This document shows positions 8,144 to 15,863 of a stretch of DNA of 35,670 bases, one piece after another. The DNA is taken from the NCBI GenBank assembly GCA_005881275.1, contig VBEF01000080.1:1-35670 (forward strand), read 5' to 3'. The notes below the pieces were generated by a model. It was not told the origin of the DNA. It did not search any database and was given only the letters and a program-made list of their open reading frames with translations. Made by a program: the position numbers and the translations under genes. The first letter of the stretch is position 1; every line of letters begins with the position of its first letter. This DNA comes from Chloroflexota bacterium (lineage in GTDB: Bacteria; Chloroflexota; Dormibacteria; Dormibacterales; Dormibacteraceae).

Positions 8144-9904
8144 GTGAGTGAGGCCCTGCGGATCGCAAACTGCTCCGGGTTTTACGGCGATCGGTTCTCA
8201 GCCGCGCTAGAGATGCTCGAAGGCGGACCCATCGACGTCCTCACGGGCGATTACCTCGCCGAGCTGACGATGCTCATCCTCTGGAAGTCGCGAACCAAGG
8301 ATCCCGACGCCGGCTATGCGACGACTTTTCTCAGGCAGATGGAGGAGGTCGCGGGACTCGCGATCGACCGCGGCGTGAAGATCGTCGCCAACGCCGGGGG
8401 TTTGAACCCGGCCGGTCTCGCGATGAAGCTGCGCCAGCTGCTCGAGCGCTTGGGTCTGCGCGCGAAGGTCGCGCACATCGAGGGCGACGACTTGCTGCCT
8501 CGAGTCGGCGAGCTCCAGGCCGCCGGCCACGACCTCCGCCACATGGACACCGGTCGCTCGCTCGCGGACGCCGGCGTGGAGCCGGTCTCGGCGAACGTCT
8601 ACCTGGGGGCGTGGGGCATCGTCGAGGCGCTCAGCTCAGGAGCGGACATCGTCGTCTGCCCGCGGGTGACCGATGCGTCGCTCGTGGTTGGCCCGGCCGC
8701 GTGGCGCTTCGGTTGGGCTCGCGACGACTGGGACAGGTTGGCGGGCGCGGTCGTCGCCGGCCACATCATCGAGTGCGGCCCGCAGGCCACCGGCGGGAAC
8801 TACAGCTTTTTCTCGGAGGTCCCTGGGATCACCAAGCTCGGCTTTCCGATCGCGGAGTTGCGCGAGGACGGAAGCTCGGTCATCACCAAGCATCCGGGGA
8901 GCGGGGGGCTGGTGTCGGTCGGCACCGTGACGGCACAGCTTCTCTATGAGATTCAGGGCCGCCGCTACATCAACCCGGATGTGGTGACTCGCTTCGACAG
9001 CATCCAGCTGTCGTCTGAGGGGTCTGACCGGGTGCTCGTGTCCGGCGTTCGCGGCGAGCCTGCGTCCGACACGCTCAAGGTCTCGATCAACTACATCGGT
9101 GGTTACCGGAACACGATGACGTTCGTGATCACCGGCCTCGACGTCGAGGCGAAGGCCGAGATCGCGCGCCGCCAGCTGTTCGATTCTCTGGGCGGCGAGG
9201 CGGCCTTCGAGCATGTCGACGTTCAGCTTGTCCAAAATGCCGAGGCAATCGCACAGCTTCGCGTGACGGTGAAGGACCGCGACGCGAAGAAGGTCGGGCG
9301 GGCGTTTTCCAACAGGTTCATCGAGCTGGCGCTCAGCAGCTATCCGGGTTTCTTCACGACCACCCCGCCGGAGGCCGAGACGACGTACGGGGTTTACTGG
9401 CCCGCACTCGTGCCCGCAGGGCTTGTGGCCCAGACCGTAGTGCTGGAGGACGGCCGCCGCCTCGGCGTCGGCGAACCGCCCCGCCGGCCGTGGGTGGAGG
9501 AAGGGGTGGATGACAGCCACGCGTCGATACCCGATCTGGGGCCGACGCGGCGGCTGCCGCTGGGGGCGGTGTTCGGGGCGAGGTCGGGCGACAAGGGCGG
9601 AAACGCAAACATCGGCGTGTGGGCTCGCAGCGACGATGGATACCGGTGGTTGGAGGCGTTCCTGACCGTCGACCGGCTGAGGGAGCTGCTGCCGGACGCT
9701 GCGGAGCTGAAGATAAATCGCTACGCGCTGCCCCAAATCCGGTCTCTGAACTTCGTCGTGATCGGACTCCTCGGCGAAGGGGTCGCGTCGTCAACTCGCA
9801 TCGATCCTCAGGCCAAAGGCCTTGGCGAGTTCCTGCGCTCACGAATCGTTGATCTGCCGGCAGGCTTGCTGGAGGACGCGCCGGCGGCCGCGCCTCGCAC
9901 CTAG
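8144..9904 (+). CDS. AtuA-family (DUF1446) protein with C-terminal AtuA-like domain
   Basis: The 586-residue protein begins with the family hallmark IANCSGFYGDRFSAALEMLEGG and then ILTGDYLAELTML-type sequence. The AtuA/DUF1446 domain covers about 4-450 (NAGGLNPAGLAMKL, DIVVCPRVTDASLVVGPAAW, GHIIECGPQATGGNYSFF). A second domain at about 475-580 (GAVFGARSGDKGGNANIGVWA) corresponds to the separate small AtuA-like domain, so both parts are fused here. The family is named from the acyclic terpene utilisation cluster of Pseudomonas; its reaction is not settled. None of the other atu genes (carboxylase, citronellyl-CoA dehydrogenase) is nearby, so terpene degradation cannot be inferred. The GTG at 8144 is chosen because it directly precedes the conserved N-terminus; no good ribosome binding site is seen. 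Confidence 0.88.
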   Translation: MSEALRIANCSGFYGDRFSAALEMLEGGPIDVLTGDYLAELTMLILWKSRTKDPDAGYATTFLRQMEEVAGLAIDRGVKIVANAGGLNPAGLAMKLRQLLERLGLRAKVAHIEGDDLLPRVGELQAAGHDLRHMDTGRSLADAGVEPVSANVYLGAWGIVEALSSGADIVVCPRVTDASLVVGPAAWRFGWARDDWDRLAGAVVAGHIIECGPQATGGNYSFFSEVPGITKLGFPIAELREDGSSVITKHPGSGGLVSVGTVTAQLLYEIQGRRYINPDVVTRFDSIQLSSEGSDRVLVSGVRGEPASDTLKVSINYIGGYRNTMTFVITGLDVEAKAEIARRQLFDSLGGEAAFEHVDVQLVQNAEAIAQLRVTVKDRDAKKVGRAFSNRFIELALSSYPGFFTTTPPEAETTYGVYWPALVPAGLVAQTVVLEDGRRLGVGEPPRRPWVEEGVDDSHASIPDLGPTRRLPLGAVFGARSGDKGGNANIGVWARSDDGYRWLEAFLTVDRLRELLPDAAELKINRYALPQIRSLNFVVIGLLGEGVASSTRIDPQAKGLGEFLRSRIVDLPAGLLEDAPAAAPRT

Positions 9905-9926
9905 CCTGGCGCGGATCGCGCCGAAC

Positions 9927-9957
9927 AAAAAAAGAGCCCCGAGCAAGCTCGGGGCTC
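9927..9957 (-). terminator. Intrinsic terminator of the cold-shock gene
   Basis: Read on the minus strand, GAGCCCCGAG pairs with CTCGGGGCTC (10 bp, 4-nt loop) and is followed by seven T residues. It lies 18 bp past the cold-shock stop codon. The AtuA gene converges on it from the other side but would not have a T-run. Confidence 0.9.
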
Positions 9958-9974
9958 AATTCTGGTTGCCGAAC

Positions 9975-10172
9975 CTACTGGATGCGGACGGCTCTGGCGC
10001 GCGGGCCCTTCGGGCTCGCTTCGATCTCGAAGGTCACCTTCTCGCCACCCTGGAGGTTGTCGAAGTCGCCCTCGGTTCCGCTCCTGTGGAAGAAGAATTC
10101 CTTTCCGTCATCGGCCGCGATGAATCCAAAACCGCGCTCCGAAACCAGCTTCTTGATGGTGCCTGAAGGCAT
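9975..10172 (-). CDS. csp: Cold-shock domain protein
   Basis: A 65-residue single-domain cold-shock protein starts at ATG 10172, six nucleotides after AAGGAG. The two RNA-binding motifs are clear: RGFGFI (RNP1) and EFFFHRS (RNP2). Proteins of this family bind single-stranded RNA and DNA, melt RNA hairpins and act as RNA chaperones in the cytoplasm, often induced by cold or at growth transitions. It is followed by a strong terminator. The leader upstream is about 95 nt if the -10 candidate at 10274-10279 is used, and contains a GC-rich hairpin. The linked desaturase and DEAD-box helicase support a cold-related role (inference). Confidence 0.95.
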   Translation of the reverse strand: MPSGTIKKLVSERGFGFIAADDGKEFFFHRSGTEGDFDNLQGGEKVTFEIEASPKGPRARAVRIQ

Positions 10173-10250
10173 TTCCATCTCCTTATCTCTCGAACTAAAG
10201 GCCAACTCAACTAGCGGGCCTGTTCGAGAAATCGGAGCCTGCGGATGAGC

Positions 10251-10279
10251 GCCGGCGATGTGCCGGCACCCCGACTATA
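10251..10279 (-). promoter_or_regulatory. Candidate cold-shock leader: -10 box and GC hairpin
   Basis: On the minus strand TATAGT (10279-10274) overlaps the desaturase stop codon and could be the -10 box of the cold-shock gene. Just downstream, GCCGGC-ACATC-GCCGGC (10267-10251) can fold into a 6-bp stem with a 5-nt loop. The result would be a structured leader of about 95 nt, the arrangement typical of cold-induced csp mRNAs. No -35 box is evident, and the hairpin could instead be a poor terminator of the desaturase. Confidence 0.3.
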
Positions 10280-11321
10280 CCGGGACTGCGGCCTTTCGGA
10301 GCGGCGCGCCCACCTCATGCAGGAACTCGAGGATCTCGCGGTAGGACCGGTAGATCGACGTTTCGTGGTACGGAACACCCAGATCGGCGCAGTACGCGCG
10401 CACGATTTTGTGCGCCTCGCGGATGTTGCAGCGAGGCATGGTCGGGAAGAGATGGTGCTCGATCTGGTAGTTCAGGCATCCATAGAGGAAGTCGGTCATG
10501 GGGTGGGAGCGCACGTTGCGTGCGGTGAGGACCTGCGAGCGGAGGAAGTCCATCTCTTCGCCAGGCTCGATCTGCGGCATTCCCTTGTGGTTGGGCGCGA
10601 ACACCGAAGCCATGTAGAAGCCGCCCACGCACTTCTGGACGACGATGACCAGCGCCGCCCGCCACGGGCCGACCAGGGCGACCAGAAGAGCTACGTATGC
10701 GACGAGATGGAGACACAGAGTGCCAATCTCGACCCAGCGCTGGCCTCCCCGCGCTTTGACCAGGAACGCGACGCTCGACTTGTGCATTGCCCAGCCGAGC
10801 CCGAAAAGCAGCGGAAAGAACAGCTGCGCCTGATGGCGGACGACCCAGCGGCTCATCCCGCTCTTGGCCAGCGCTTGCTCTCGCGAGTAGGCGATGACGC
10901 CCACGCCGATATCGGGGTCGAGGTCCTGGTGATTTGGGTTCCCGTGGTGCTTGTTGTGCTTGTCGACCCACCACCCGTGGCTCATGCCGAGCAGGCCGTC
11001 TCCCGTCACGATGCCGACGATCGTGTTGAGGCGCCGGCTGGAGAACATCTGGCGGTGACCCGAATCATGAAGTTGAAAACCTAGCTGCCCTGACACGAAG
11101 CCGAGGACGGCCGCGGCCAGGATCGTCCACCACACGTTCTTGGTCAGGGCAAGGACCGCGAAGCAGGTGGCGAACAGAAGCGTGTTGGTGACGAGCATGA
11201 GGGAGTAGTAACCAGGCCGCTTCCTCATCAGACCGGCCGCTTCGACGCGCCGCTTCAGCTCGGCGTAAGGCGATGCGGCAGGCTTCGGCGATGCGGGCTG
11301 GGCGATAGCGATCGAGGACAT
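10275..11321 (-). CDS. Membrane fatty acid desaturase (FADS/DesA-like)
   Basis: This is a 348-residue integral membrane desaturase. All three histidine clusters are present: HDSGH, HNKHHGNPNH and QIEHH in NYQIEHHLFPTMPRC. They hold the di-iron site that inserts a double bond into an acyl chain using O2. Glutamine in the third box (QxxHH) points to the front-end/linoleoyl-CoA/DesA3-type branch rather than the stearoyl-CoA branch; regiospecificity cannot be told. Paired hydrophobic helices follow residues 44 and 180. ATG 11321 is chosen because AAGGAG lies five nucleotides upstream; the open frame beyond it has no resemblance to the family. Lying next to csp and a DEAD-box helicase, it probably adjusts membrane fluidity in the cold (inference). 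Confidence 0.93.
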   Translation of the reverse strand: MSSIAIAQPASPKPAASPYAELKRRVEAAGLMRKRPGYYSLMLVTNTLLFATCFAVLALTKNVWWTILAAAVLGFVSGQLGFQLHDSGHRQMFSSRRLNTIVGIVTGDGLLGMSHGWWVDKHNKHHGNPNHQDLDPDIGVGVIAYSREQALAKSGMSRWVVRHQAQLFFPLLFGLGWAMHKSSVAFLVKARGGQRWVEIGTLCLHLVAYVALLVALVGPWRAALVIVVQKCVGGFYMASVFAPNHKGMPQIEPGEEMDFLRSQVLTARNVRSHPMTDFLYGCLNYQIEHHLFPTMPRCNIREAHKIVRAYCADLGVPYHETSIYRSYREILEFLHEVGAPLRKAAVPV

Positions 11322-11578
11322 CGGCGCTCCTTGCTCGAACCATTGCGTTTCGCGCGAGAGGCGCGTTCGAGGGCACCTTCCGCCGTGACGCCCGAGGGAA
11401 GGGCGCAGCGGGATGATACCGCTGCCTGGACCACAATTCGACGACTCTTCAGCGCCATCCGGTACACTGACCGGGACGCAACGGTGCGTCGCCCGCTCGG
11501 GTCCTCTCTTCCTGAACGCATCAGAGCCCTGTAGATCGCGGCAAATAAGAAGAAAGAGAGAGGCACCCTGGAGCTTCG
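11322..11578. other. Divergent intergenic region between desaturase and helicase
   Basis: These 257 bp separate two divergently transcribed stress genes and must hold both promoters. A GACGCA-ACGG-TGCGTC hairpin lies near 11475-11490 and a TACACT hexamer just before it. No box pair is close enough to consensus to assign. I see no small gene here. Confidence 0.4.
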
Positions 11579-12799
11579 TTGCAAACATTCGCCGAAGCCG
11601 GCGTGAGCATGCCTATCGAGGCCGCTCTGACCCGGCAGAAAATCACAAACCTCAATCAAGTCCAATCGGAGTCGATACCCGCGCTGCTCGTCGGACGCGA
11701 CGTCGTGATTCAGTCGCCGACTGGAAGCGGCAAAACGCTGGCGTTCCTGCTCCCACTTTTGGACCGTCTGGCGGAGCCGGCGGCCGGCCCGCGTGGCCTG
11801 ATCGTTACGCCGACACGCGAGCTCGCGATCCAGGTGGAGGCCGTCTTCAAGTCACTCGATTCCGGGCGGCGCAGCGCGCTTCTCTATGGCGGAGTTGGCT
11901 ATCACACCCAGACGCTTGCTCTGAAGCGAGGCGTCGACCTGGTCATCGGCACCCCGGGCCGGATCCTCGACATGATCGAGAAGAGGCAGGTCTCCCTGAG
12001 CCGGGTTGAGTATCTCGTCCTGGACGAGGCTGACCAGATGTTTGACGCCGGCTTCTCGCGAGACGTGGAAAAAATCATGGGACTCACCTACAACCCGCAA
12101 ACGGTCCTCGCGTCCGCGACCATGCCCGATTGGGTATCGAGGATGATCGACAAGCATCTGCGCGATCCGCTCATCGTGAAGGTCGTCGCCGAAGGACCCT
12201 CGCTCCTGGAGCACGGCCTGGTCCGCACCGACCGCGGGATGAAGTTGGGCGTGCTCAGCGATATCCTCCGCCGGCATCGCGGGACGATCGTGTTCGGCCG
12301 CACCAAGCACGGCGTGCGCAAGCTGAACCGCGAGCTGCAGCGGCTGGGCCACCGTTCGGTCGAGCTGCAGGGCAACATGGCCCAGAGCGCGCGCGACCAC
12401 GTGATGGAATCCTTCAGGAGGGAGCGCGCGGACGTGCTTGTGGCGACCAACGTGGCGGCGCGGGGCCTCGACGTGAGTCACGTCGGCCTGGTCATCAACT
12501 ACGACCTGCCGGACACCGCCGACGCTCTGACGCACCGCATCGGACGCACCGCCCGGAACGGAAACACCGGTCGAGCCCTGACGTTCATCACAGCTGAGGA
12601 TCACGAAAACTGGGCAAAGCTTCGCCGCCAGGGCGCGCCGATGCTGCGTACGGTCGACGCCTCGCTCCTGGTGAAGGACGGACACTGGTTGTACGTGGAC
12701 GAACCTGCCCACCAGTCCAGGCCGGCCAGGGCCCAGTCGGCGTCCCGAAGGCGAAGATTGTCAAGGCCGTTGGGCCGGCGAAGGGTTCATCTAGACTGA
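11579..12799 (+). CDS. DEAD-box ATP-dependent RNA helicase
   Basis: The 406-residue protein has the full DEAD-box motif set: Q motif NLNQVQSESIP near 24-34, Walker A SPTGSGKT at 46-53, PTRELA at 78-83, TPGR at 125-128, DEAD at 149-152, SAT, then in the second RecA domain VATNVAARGLDV and HRIGRTARNG. It unwinds short RNA duplexes in ribosome assembly or mRNA decay. The C-terminal tail is short and basic (SRPARAQSASRRRRLSRP), a likely RNA-binding extension. The start is a TTG at 11579 with GGAG five nucleotides upstream; this gives the conserved opening TFAEAGVSMPIEAAL. A later ATG at 11609 would remove part of it. Cold-induced DeaD/CsdA relatives and the csp-desaturase neighbours suggest a cold role. 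Confidence 0.93.
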   Translation: MQTFAEAGVSMPIEAALTRQKITNLNQVQSESIPALLVGRDVVIQSPTGSGKTLAFLLPLLDRLAEPAAGPRGLIVTPTRELAIQVEAVFKSLDSGRRSALLYGGVGYHTQTLALKRGVDLVIGTPGRILDMIEKRQVSLSRVEYLVLDEADQMFDAGFSRDVEKIMGLTYNPQTVLASATMPDWVSRMIDKHLRDPLIVKVVAEGPSLLEHGLVRTDRGMKLGVLSDILRRHRGTIVFGRTKHGVRKLNRELQRLGHRSVELQGNMAQSARDHVMESFRRERADVLVATNVAARGLDVSHVGLVINYDLPDTADALTHRIGRTARNGNTGRALTFITAEDHENWAKLRRQGAPMLRTVDASLLVKDGHWLYVDEPAHQSRPARAQSASRRRRLSRPLGRRRVHLD

Positions 12800-12865
12800 G
12801 CCCACAGGCTGGCGTTTCCTCCGCGAACCTGCCCCATCGCGGCTGAGGACAACCGGGAGGTGCGT

Positions 12866-13183
12866 TTGAACGCTGTCCGTGTAGCCACAGCGCTGTTGGT
12901 CGATGACGACGTCTCGTCGCGCCAGGCGAACCAGGAGCGCCTTGAAGACGACGGCTACACCGTTGTCGTGGCTCGAGACCAGGCAGAAGGCCTGGACCGC
13001 GCGAAGCAATCGGCGCCAAACGTGATCTTCATCCACCTCGTGTCCGAAGGCGTGGGCAGTCTCCCATTCATCGAGGCCCTTCGCGCCGACGACGTCTGCC
13101 GGCACATCCCGGTCGTGGTCCTGACGTCTCAAGCACCACCCAGGCGGGGCAAGCTTCGGACGGTGAACCGCGACCTCTGGTAG
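12866..13183 (+). CDS. Stand-alone receiver-like protein lacking the phospho-acceptor Asp
   Basis: A 105-residue single receiver fold with no output domain. The acidic pocket is present (ALLVDDDVSSRQ), as are the LTS of beta-4 (VVVLTSQ) and a lysine-containing loop. The phospho-acceptor position after beta-3 reads VIFIHL: a histidine (codon CAC at 13034) replaces the aspartate expected in ILDL. Normal Asp-phosphorylation is therefore unlikely, which makes it a pseudo-receiver. The TTG at 12866 fits GGGAGG (12855-12860) with five nucleotides spacing; GTG at 12860 would overlap that site. No histidine kinase is nearby. It may act as a partner-binding module (inference). Confidence 0.7.
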   Translation: MNAVRVATALLVDDDVSSRQANQERLEDDGYTVVVARDQAEGLDRAKQSAPNVIFIHLVSEGVGSLPFIEALRADDVCRHIPVVVLTSQAPPRRGKLRTVNRDLW

Positions 13184-13196
13184 CGCCGCGGCGGTA

Positions 13197-13519
13197 CTAG
13201 GCCGCCGTTTCGACCTTCCGCTTCAGGCCGTCCAGAACCGCGTGGGAGCAATCGTGGCCCGGATCGCCATCTTCGTGCCGGGTAACGCCGTGCTCTCGAG
13301 TTCGAACGACCGTCCATCCTGGAAGTGGGTGACGACGACATCGTGCTTGCCGCCCGACTTTGTGTTGATCATTCCCGTCGCGCCGAGCTTCAGCGGGCCG
13401 TCGAGGCGTGATTCCTTCATGTCCGGGTTCCATTCCGGCCAGCGGTTGACGTCTGACCAGACGCGCCAGACGGTGGCGGGCGGTGCCGTGGTCTCCAGCG
13501 AGGCTTCTCGAAAGGCCAT
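13197..13519 (-). pseudogene. SRPBCC (START-like) gene with internal deletion and frame change
   Basis: The start at ATG 13519 has a good GGAGG seven nucleotides upstream and yields MAFREASLETTAPPATVW, then WSDVNRWPEWNPDMKESRL, a clear SRPBCC ligand-binding fold. Homology continues to GTKMAIRATIAP and then stops in frame at 13223. In a neighbouring frame the sequence HAVLDGLKRKVETAA (ending 13197) looks like the normal C-terminal helix of the same family. Compared with typical 140-150-residue members, about 35 residues between these blocks are missing and the frame has shifted. The function was presumably binding of a small hydrophobic ligand. This could be a decayed gene or an assembly deletion. 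Confidence 0.6.
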
Positions 13520-13588
13520 GTGCCATCCTCCGTTGAACTATCTGGCTGCGCGGCGGCTAAACGTTACTCCCGCGTAGCCCGGCGCAAG

Positions 13589-15748
13589 GTGCGCGGAAGA
13601 CCAGGGCGCCCCACCGGGTCAAAAACTGTTAAGGGGCGTTTTCTCTTCGTGCTCCTGCACGCGGCGTTGTTCTTTGGTGCCCTGAGCGCCGTCGTCACGA
13701 TCGCGGCCTTCGTGCCGGGAATCATCCGCGCCCGAATCTGGGCCGGCCTGCCGCTTGGTCTTGGCCTGATCGCGCTCGTGGCCTGGAACGCCACCATCAT
13801 CAGCCAGCAGCGCGATTTCGAGATAGCGCTGGCTGTCTGCGCGTTGGTCGCGACCGCCGTCCTGCGAGTAGCTGAACGCCGCTGGAGCTGGCTGGGCGCG
13901 CAAATGTTTGCTGCCGCCACCCTGGCCTCAATCGCCTACCTCCTCTACGCCGGATCCATCACGTATGCCATCGGGAGCGACCCTGTTTACCTGGTCGCGT
14001 CATCGCTGCTGCTCGTGCTGGAGATTGCGGCCCTCGCGCTTTCGCTTTCCTACCTGTTCGAGATCGTGGACACGCTGAGCCGCACCTCGGAACCGGCACA
14101 CCCGGTCGACCCCAGCTACCTCCCCAAGGTTGCGATCCAGGTCCCTGCGTACAACGAGCCCCTGGAGGTCGTGAGCGAAACACTCAAGGCGCTCGCGGAG
14201 CTCGACTATCCGGACCTGATCGTCCAGGTCGTCGACAACAACACGCCGGATCGCGAAATCTGGGGTGCGCTCCAAGCGCACTGCGAGCAGCTCGGCGCGC
14301 GATTCACTTTCATGCATCTCGAGAACTGGCCGGGGTTCAAGGCCGGCGCGCTCAATGAAGCCACGCGCCGGCTGCCCAAAGACATCGAGATCATCGGCGT
14401 CGTCGACTCCGACTACATAGTCAAGCCGGACTGGCTTCGCTCGGTCGTCGGACACTTTGCCGATTCCAAAGTCGCCTTCGTCCAGACCCCTCAGAACTAT
14501 CGCGACTGGACGGACGACCAGTACCTGCGGGGCCTCTATTACAGCTACCAGTACTTCTTCGAGATCACGATGCCCTGCCGCGCGCACCGCAACGCCATCA
14601 TTTTCGCGGGCACGATGGGCCTCATACGGCGCAGCGCGCTGGAAGATATCGGCGGCTGGAATCCGGATATCGTGACCGAGGACGCCGAGGCCAGCCTGCG
14701 CATGCTGGCGCGTGGTCATACGGGCATCTACGTGTCGCGCCCATACGGGCAAGGGCTGATGCCCCTGAGCTTCGACGGCCTCAAGAAACAACGCTTTCGT
14801 TGGGCGTTGGGCGGTGTGCAGATCCTGCGGCTGCACTGGCGACGTCTTCTGCAGCCTGGCCGTGGCGAGCGCCTGACCGTCCCGCAGCGAATCCACTACT
14901 TGCTCGGCAACGTGCAGTGGTTTGGCGACGTTCTGATGTTTTGCTTCACCCTGCTCCTGCTCGCGACGGCGCTGTCCACCGCGATGCATCATCAGCTGCC
15001 CATCCGCCGGTTGACGGGCGTCGCCCTCGGCCTTCCGATTGCCTTCCTTGCAACCGGACTCCTGCGTGCTGTGTGGGCAATGAAGCTCAAGACGCGCTGC
15101 ACCTGGCGTGACGCGATCGCAGGCCTCCAGGTGTGGTTCGCGTTGAGCTGGGTTGTTACGGTCGCATGCCTGCGCGGGCTGCTCCGGTTCCACACCGCGT
15201 TTCTGCGCACGCCGAAGTTCAAGGAGGGTGAGGCGTCGGTGCTCAAGGCTTTCCGTGCGGCGCAGATGGAATCGCTCCTCGCGGCAACCGGCGCTGCGGC
15301 CGCGGTCGTGATGCTGGTCAGAGCGCCCTCCATACCCACGATCGCCCTGGCCGTGCTGCTGCTCTTTCAGGCTGCCATCTACGCCAACGCACCTTGGGCG
15401 GGCGCTTCGGCCGAGGGCATACATCTGACCCCTCTGCGCCGCGCCTATAGAAACTCGGCGCAGAGCACGGGGGCTCGGCCGGGAATCGGCGCTGAGACAC
15501 TTGCCGTCCCCGTTGCGGCCGGCCTTGCTGTGCTGGTCGTGTTGCTGTTGATCTCGCTGGCGACCCCGCCGCCTCCGCCGGAACCGGTCACGCCCGCCCC
15601 GGCCGAGCAGCCTGCTCCTGTGTCCCATCCGTCGCCATCGACGTCCCCAAGCGCATCGCCCTCGCCTTCGGCATCGCCGTCGCCGTCCTCGAGCCCATCC
15701 TCCTCGCCGCCGCCGTCACCGTCCCCCTCCGGGACCCCGAGTCCGTGA
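13589..15748 (+). CDS. Cellulose-synthase-like membrane glycosyltransferase, family 2
   Basis: The protein is about 719 residues from GTG 13589; GTG 13520 is also open but abuts the divergent SRPBCC start and adds unlikely sequence. Several N-terminal helices precede a GT2 catalytic domain. That domain opens VAIQVPAYNEPLEVV, then has VVDNNTP, the metal-binding VVDSDY, the TED base in PDIVTEDAEASLRM and the processive-enzyme motif KKQRFRW. At least four more helices follow. The last ~60 residues are almost only Pro and Ser with a few Ala and Thr (PSPSxSPS repeats) after the final helix. The fold predicts synthesis and export of a beta-linked polysaccharide from a UDP- or GDP-sugar. No BcsB, BcsZ or PilZ partner is adjacent. 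Product unknown. Confidence 0.88.
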   Translation: MRGRPGRPTGSKTVKGRFLFVLLHAALFFGALSAVVTIAAFVPGIIRARIWAGLPLGLGLIALVAWNATIISQQRDFEIALAVCALVATAVLRVAERRWSWLGAQMFAAATLASIAYLLYAGSITYAIGSDPVYLVASSLLLVLEIAALALSLSYLFEIVDTLSRTSEPAHPVDPSYLPKVAIQVPAYNEPLEVVSETLKALAELDYPDLIVQVVDNNTPDREIWGALQAHCEQLGARFTFMHLENWPGFKAGALNEATRRLPKDIEIIGVVDSDYIVKPDWLRSVVGHFADSKVAFVQTPQNYRDWTDDQYLRGLYYSYQYFFEITMPCRAHRNAIIFAGTMGLIRRSALEDIGGWNPDIVTEDAEASLRMLARGHTGIYVSRPYGQGLMPLSFDGLKKQRFRWALGGVQILRLHWRRLLQPGRGERLTVPQRIHYLLGNVQWFGDVLMFCFTLLLLATALSTAMHHQLPIRRLTGVALGLPIAFLATGLLRAVWAMKLKTRCTWRDAIAGLQVWFALSWVVTVACLRGLLRFHTAFLRTPKFKEGEASVLKAFRAAQMESLLAATGAAAAVVMLVRAPSIPTIALAVLLLFQAAIYANAPWAGASAEGIHLTPLRRAYRNSAQSTGARPGIGAETLAVPVAAGLAVLVVLLLISLATPPPPPEPVTPAPAEQPAPVSHPSPSTSPSASPSPSASPSPSSSPSSSPPPSPSPSGTPSP

Positions 15749-15863
15749 CGCTCAAATCTGCTCGTATTCTCAGGAAACGCTAAAGAACAGTCGAGCCGAC
15801 TCACAGGCTCCCGGCCCAATCTTGAAGTCAAAACACCGTTTCAGGTACCGGAGGTAGAGCTCG

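Noticed and set aside
8636..9736. A 366-codon minus-strand frame within the AtuA gene.
   Set aside because: It is an antisense shadow; AtuA family similarity spans the whole plus-strand frame.
8144..9904. An acyclic terpene degradation locus around the AtuA-family gene.
   Set aside because: None of the other Atu or Liu pathway genes (biotin carboxylase subunits, acyl-CoA dehydrogenase) is in the window, so only the family name is justified.
14000..15628. A 542-codon minus-strand frame opposite the glycosyltransferase.
   Set aside because: It is the high-GC antisense shadow of a clear GT2 gene, rich in Arg, Gln and His and with no domain.
15560..15740. The repetitive TCGCC-rich stretch as a possible CRISPR or satellite array.
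   Set aside because: The units are six to nine bases, imperfect and in frame with Pro-Ser codons; there are no spacers.
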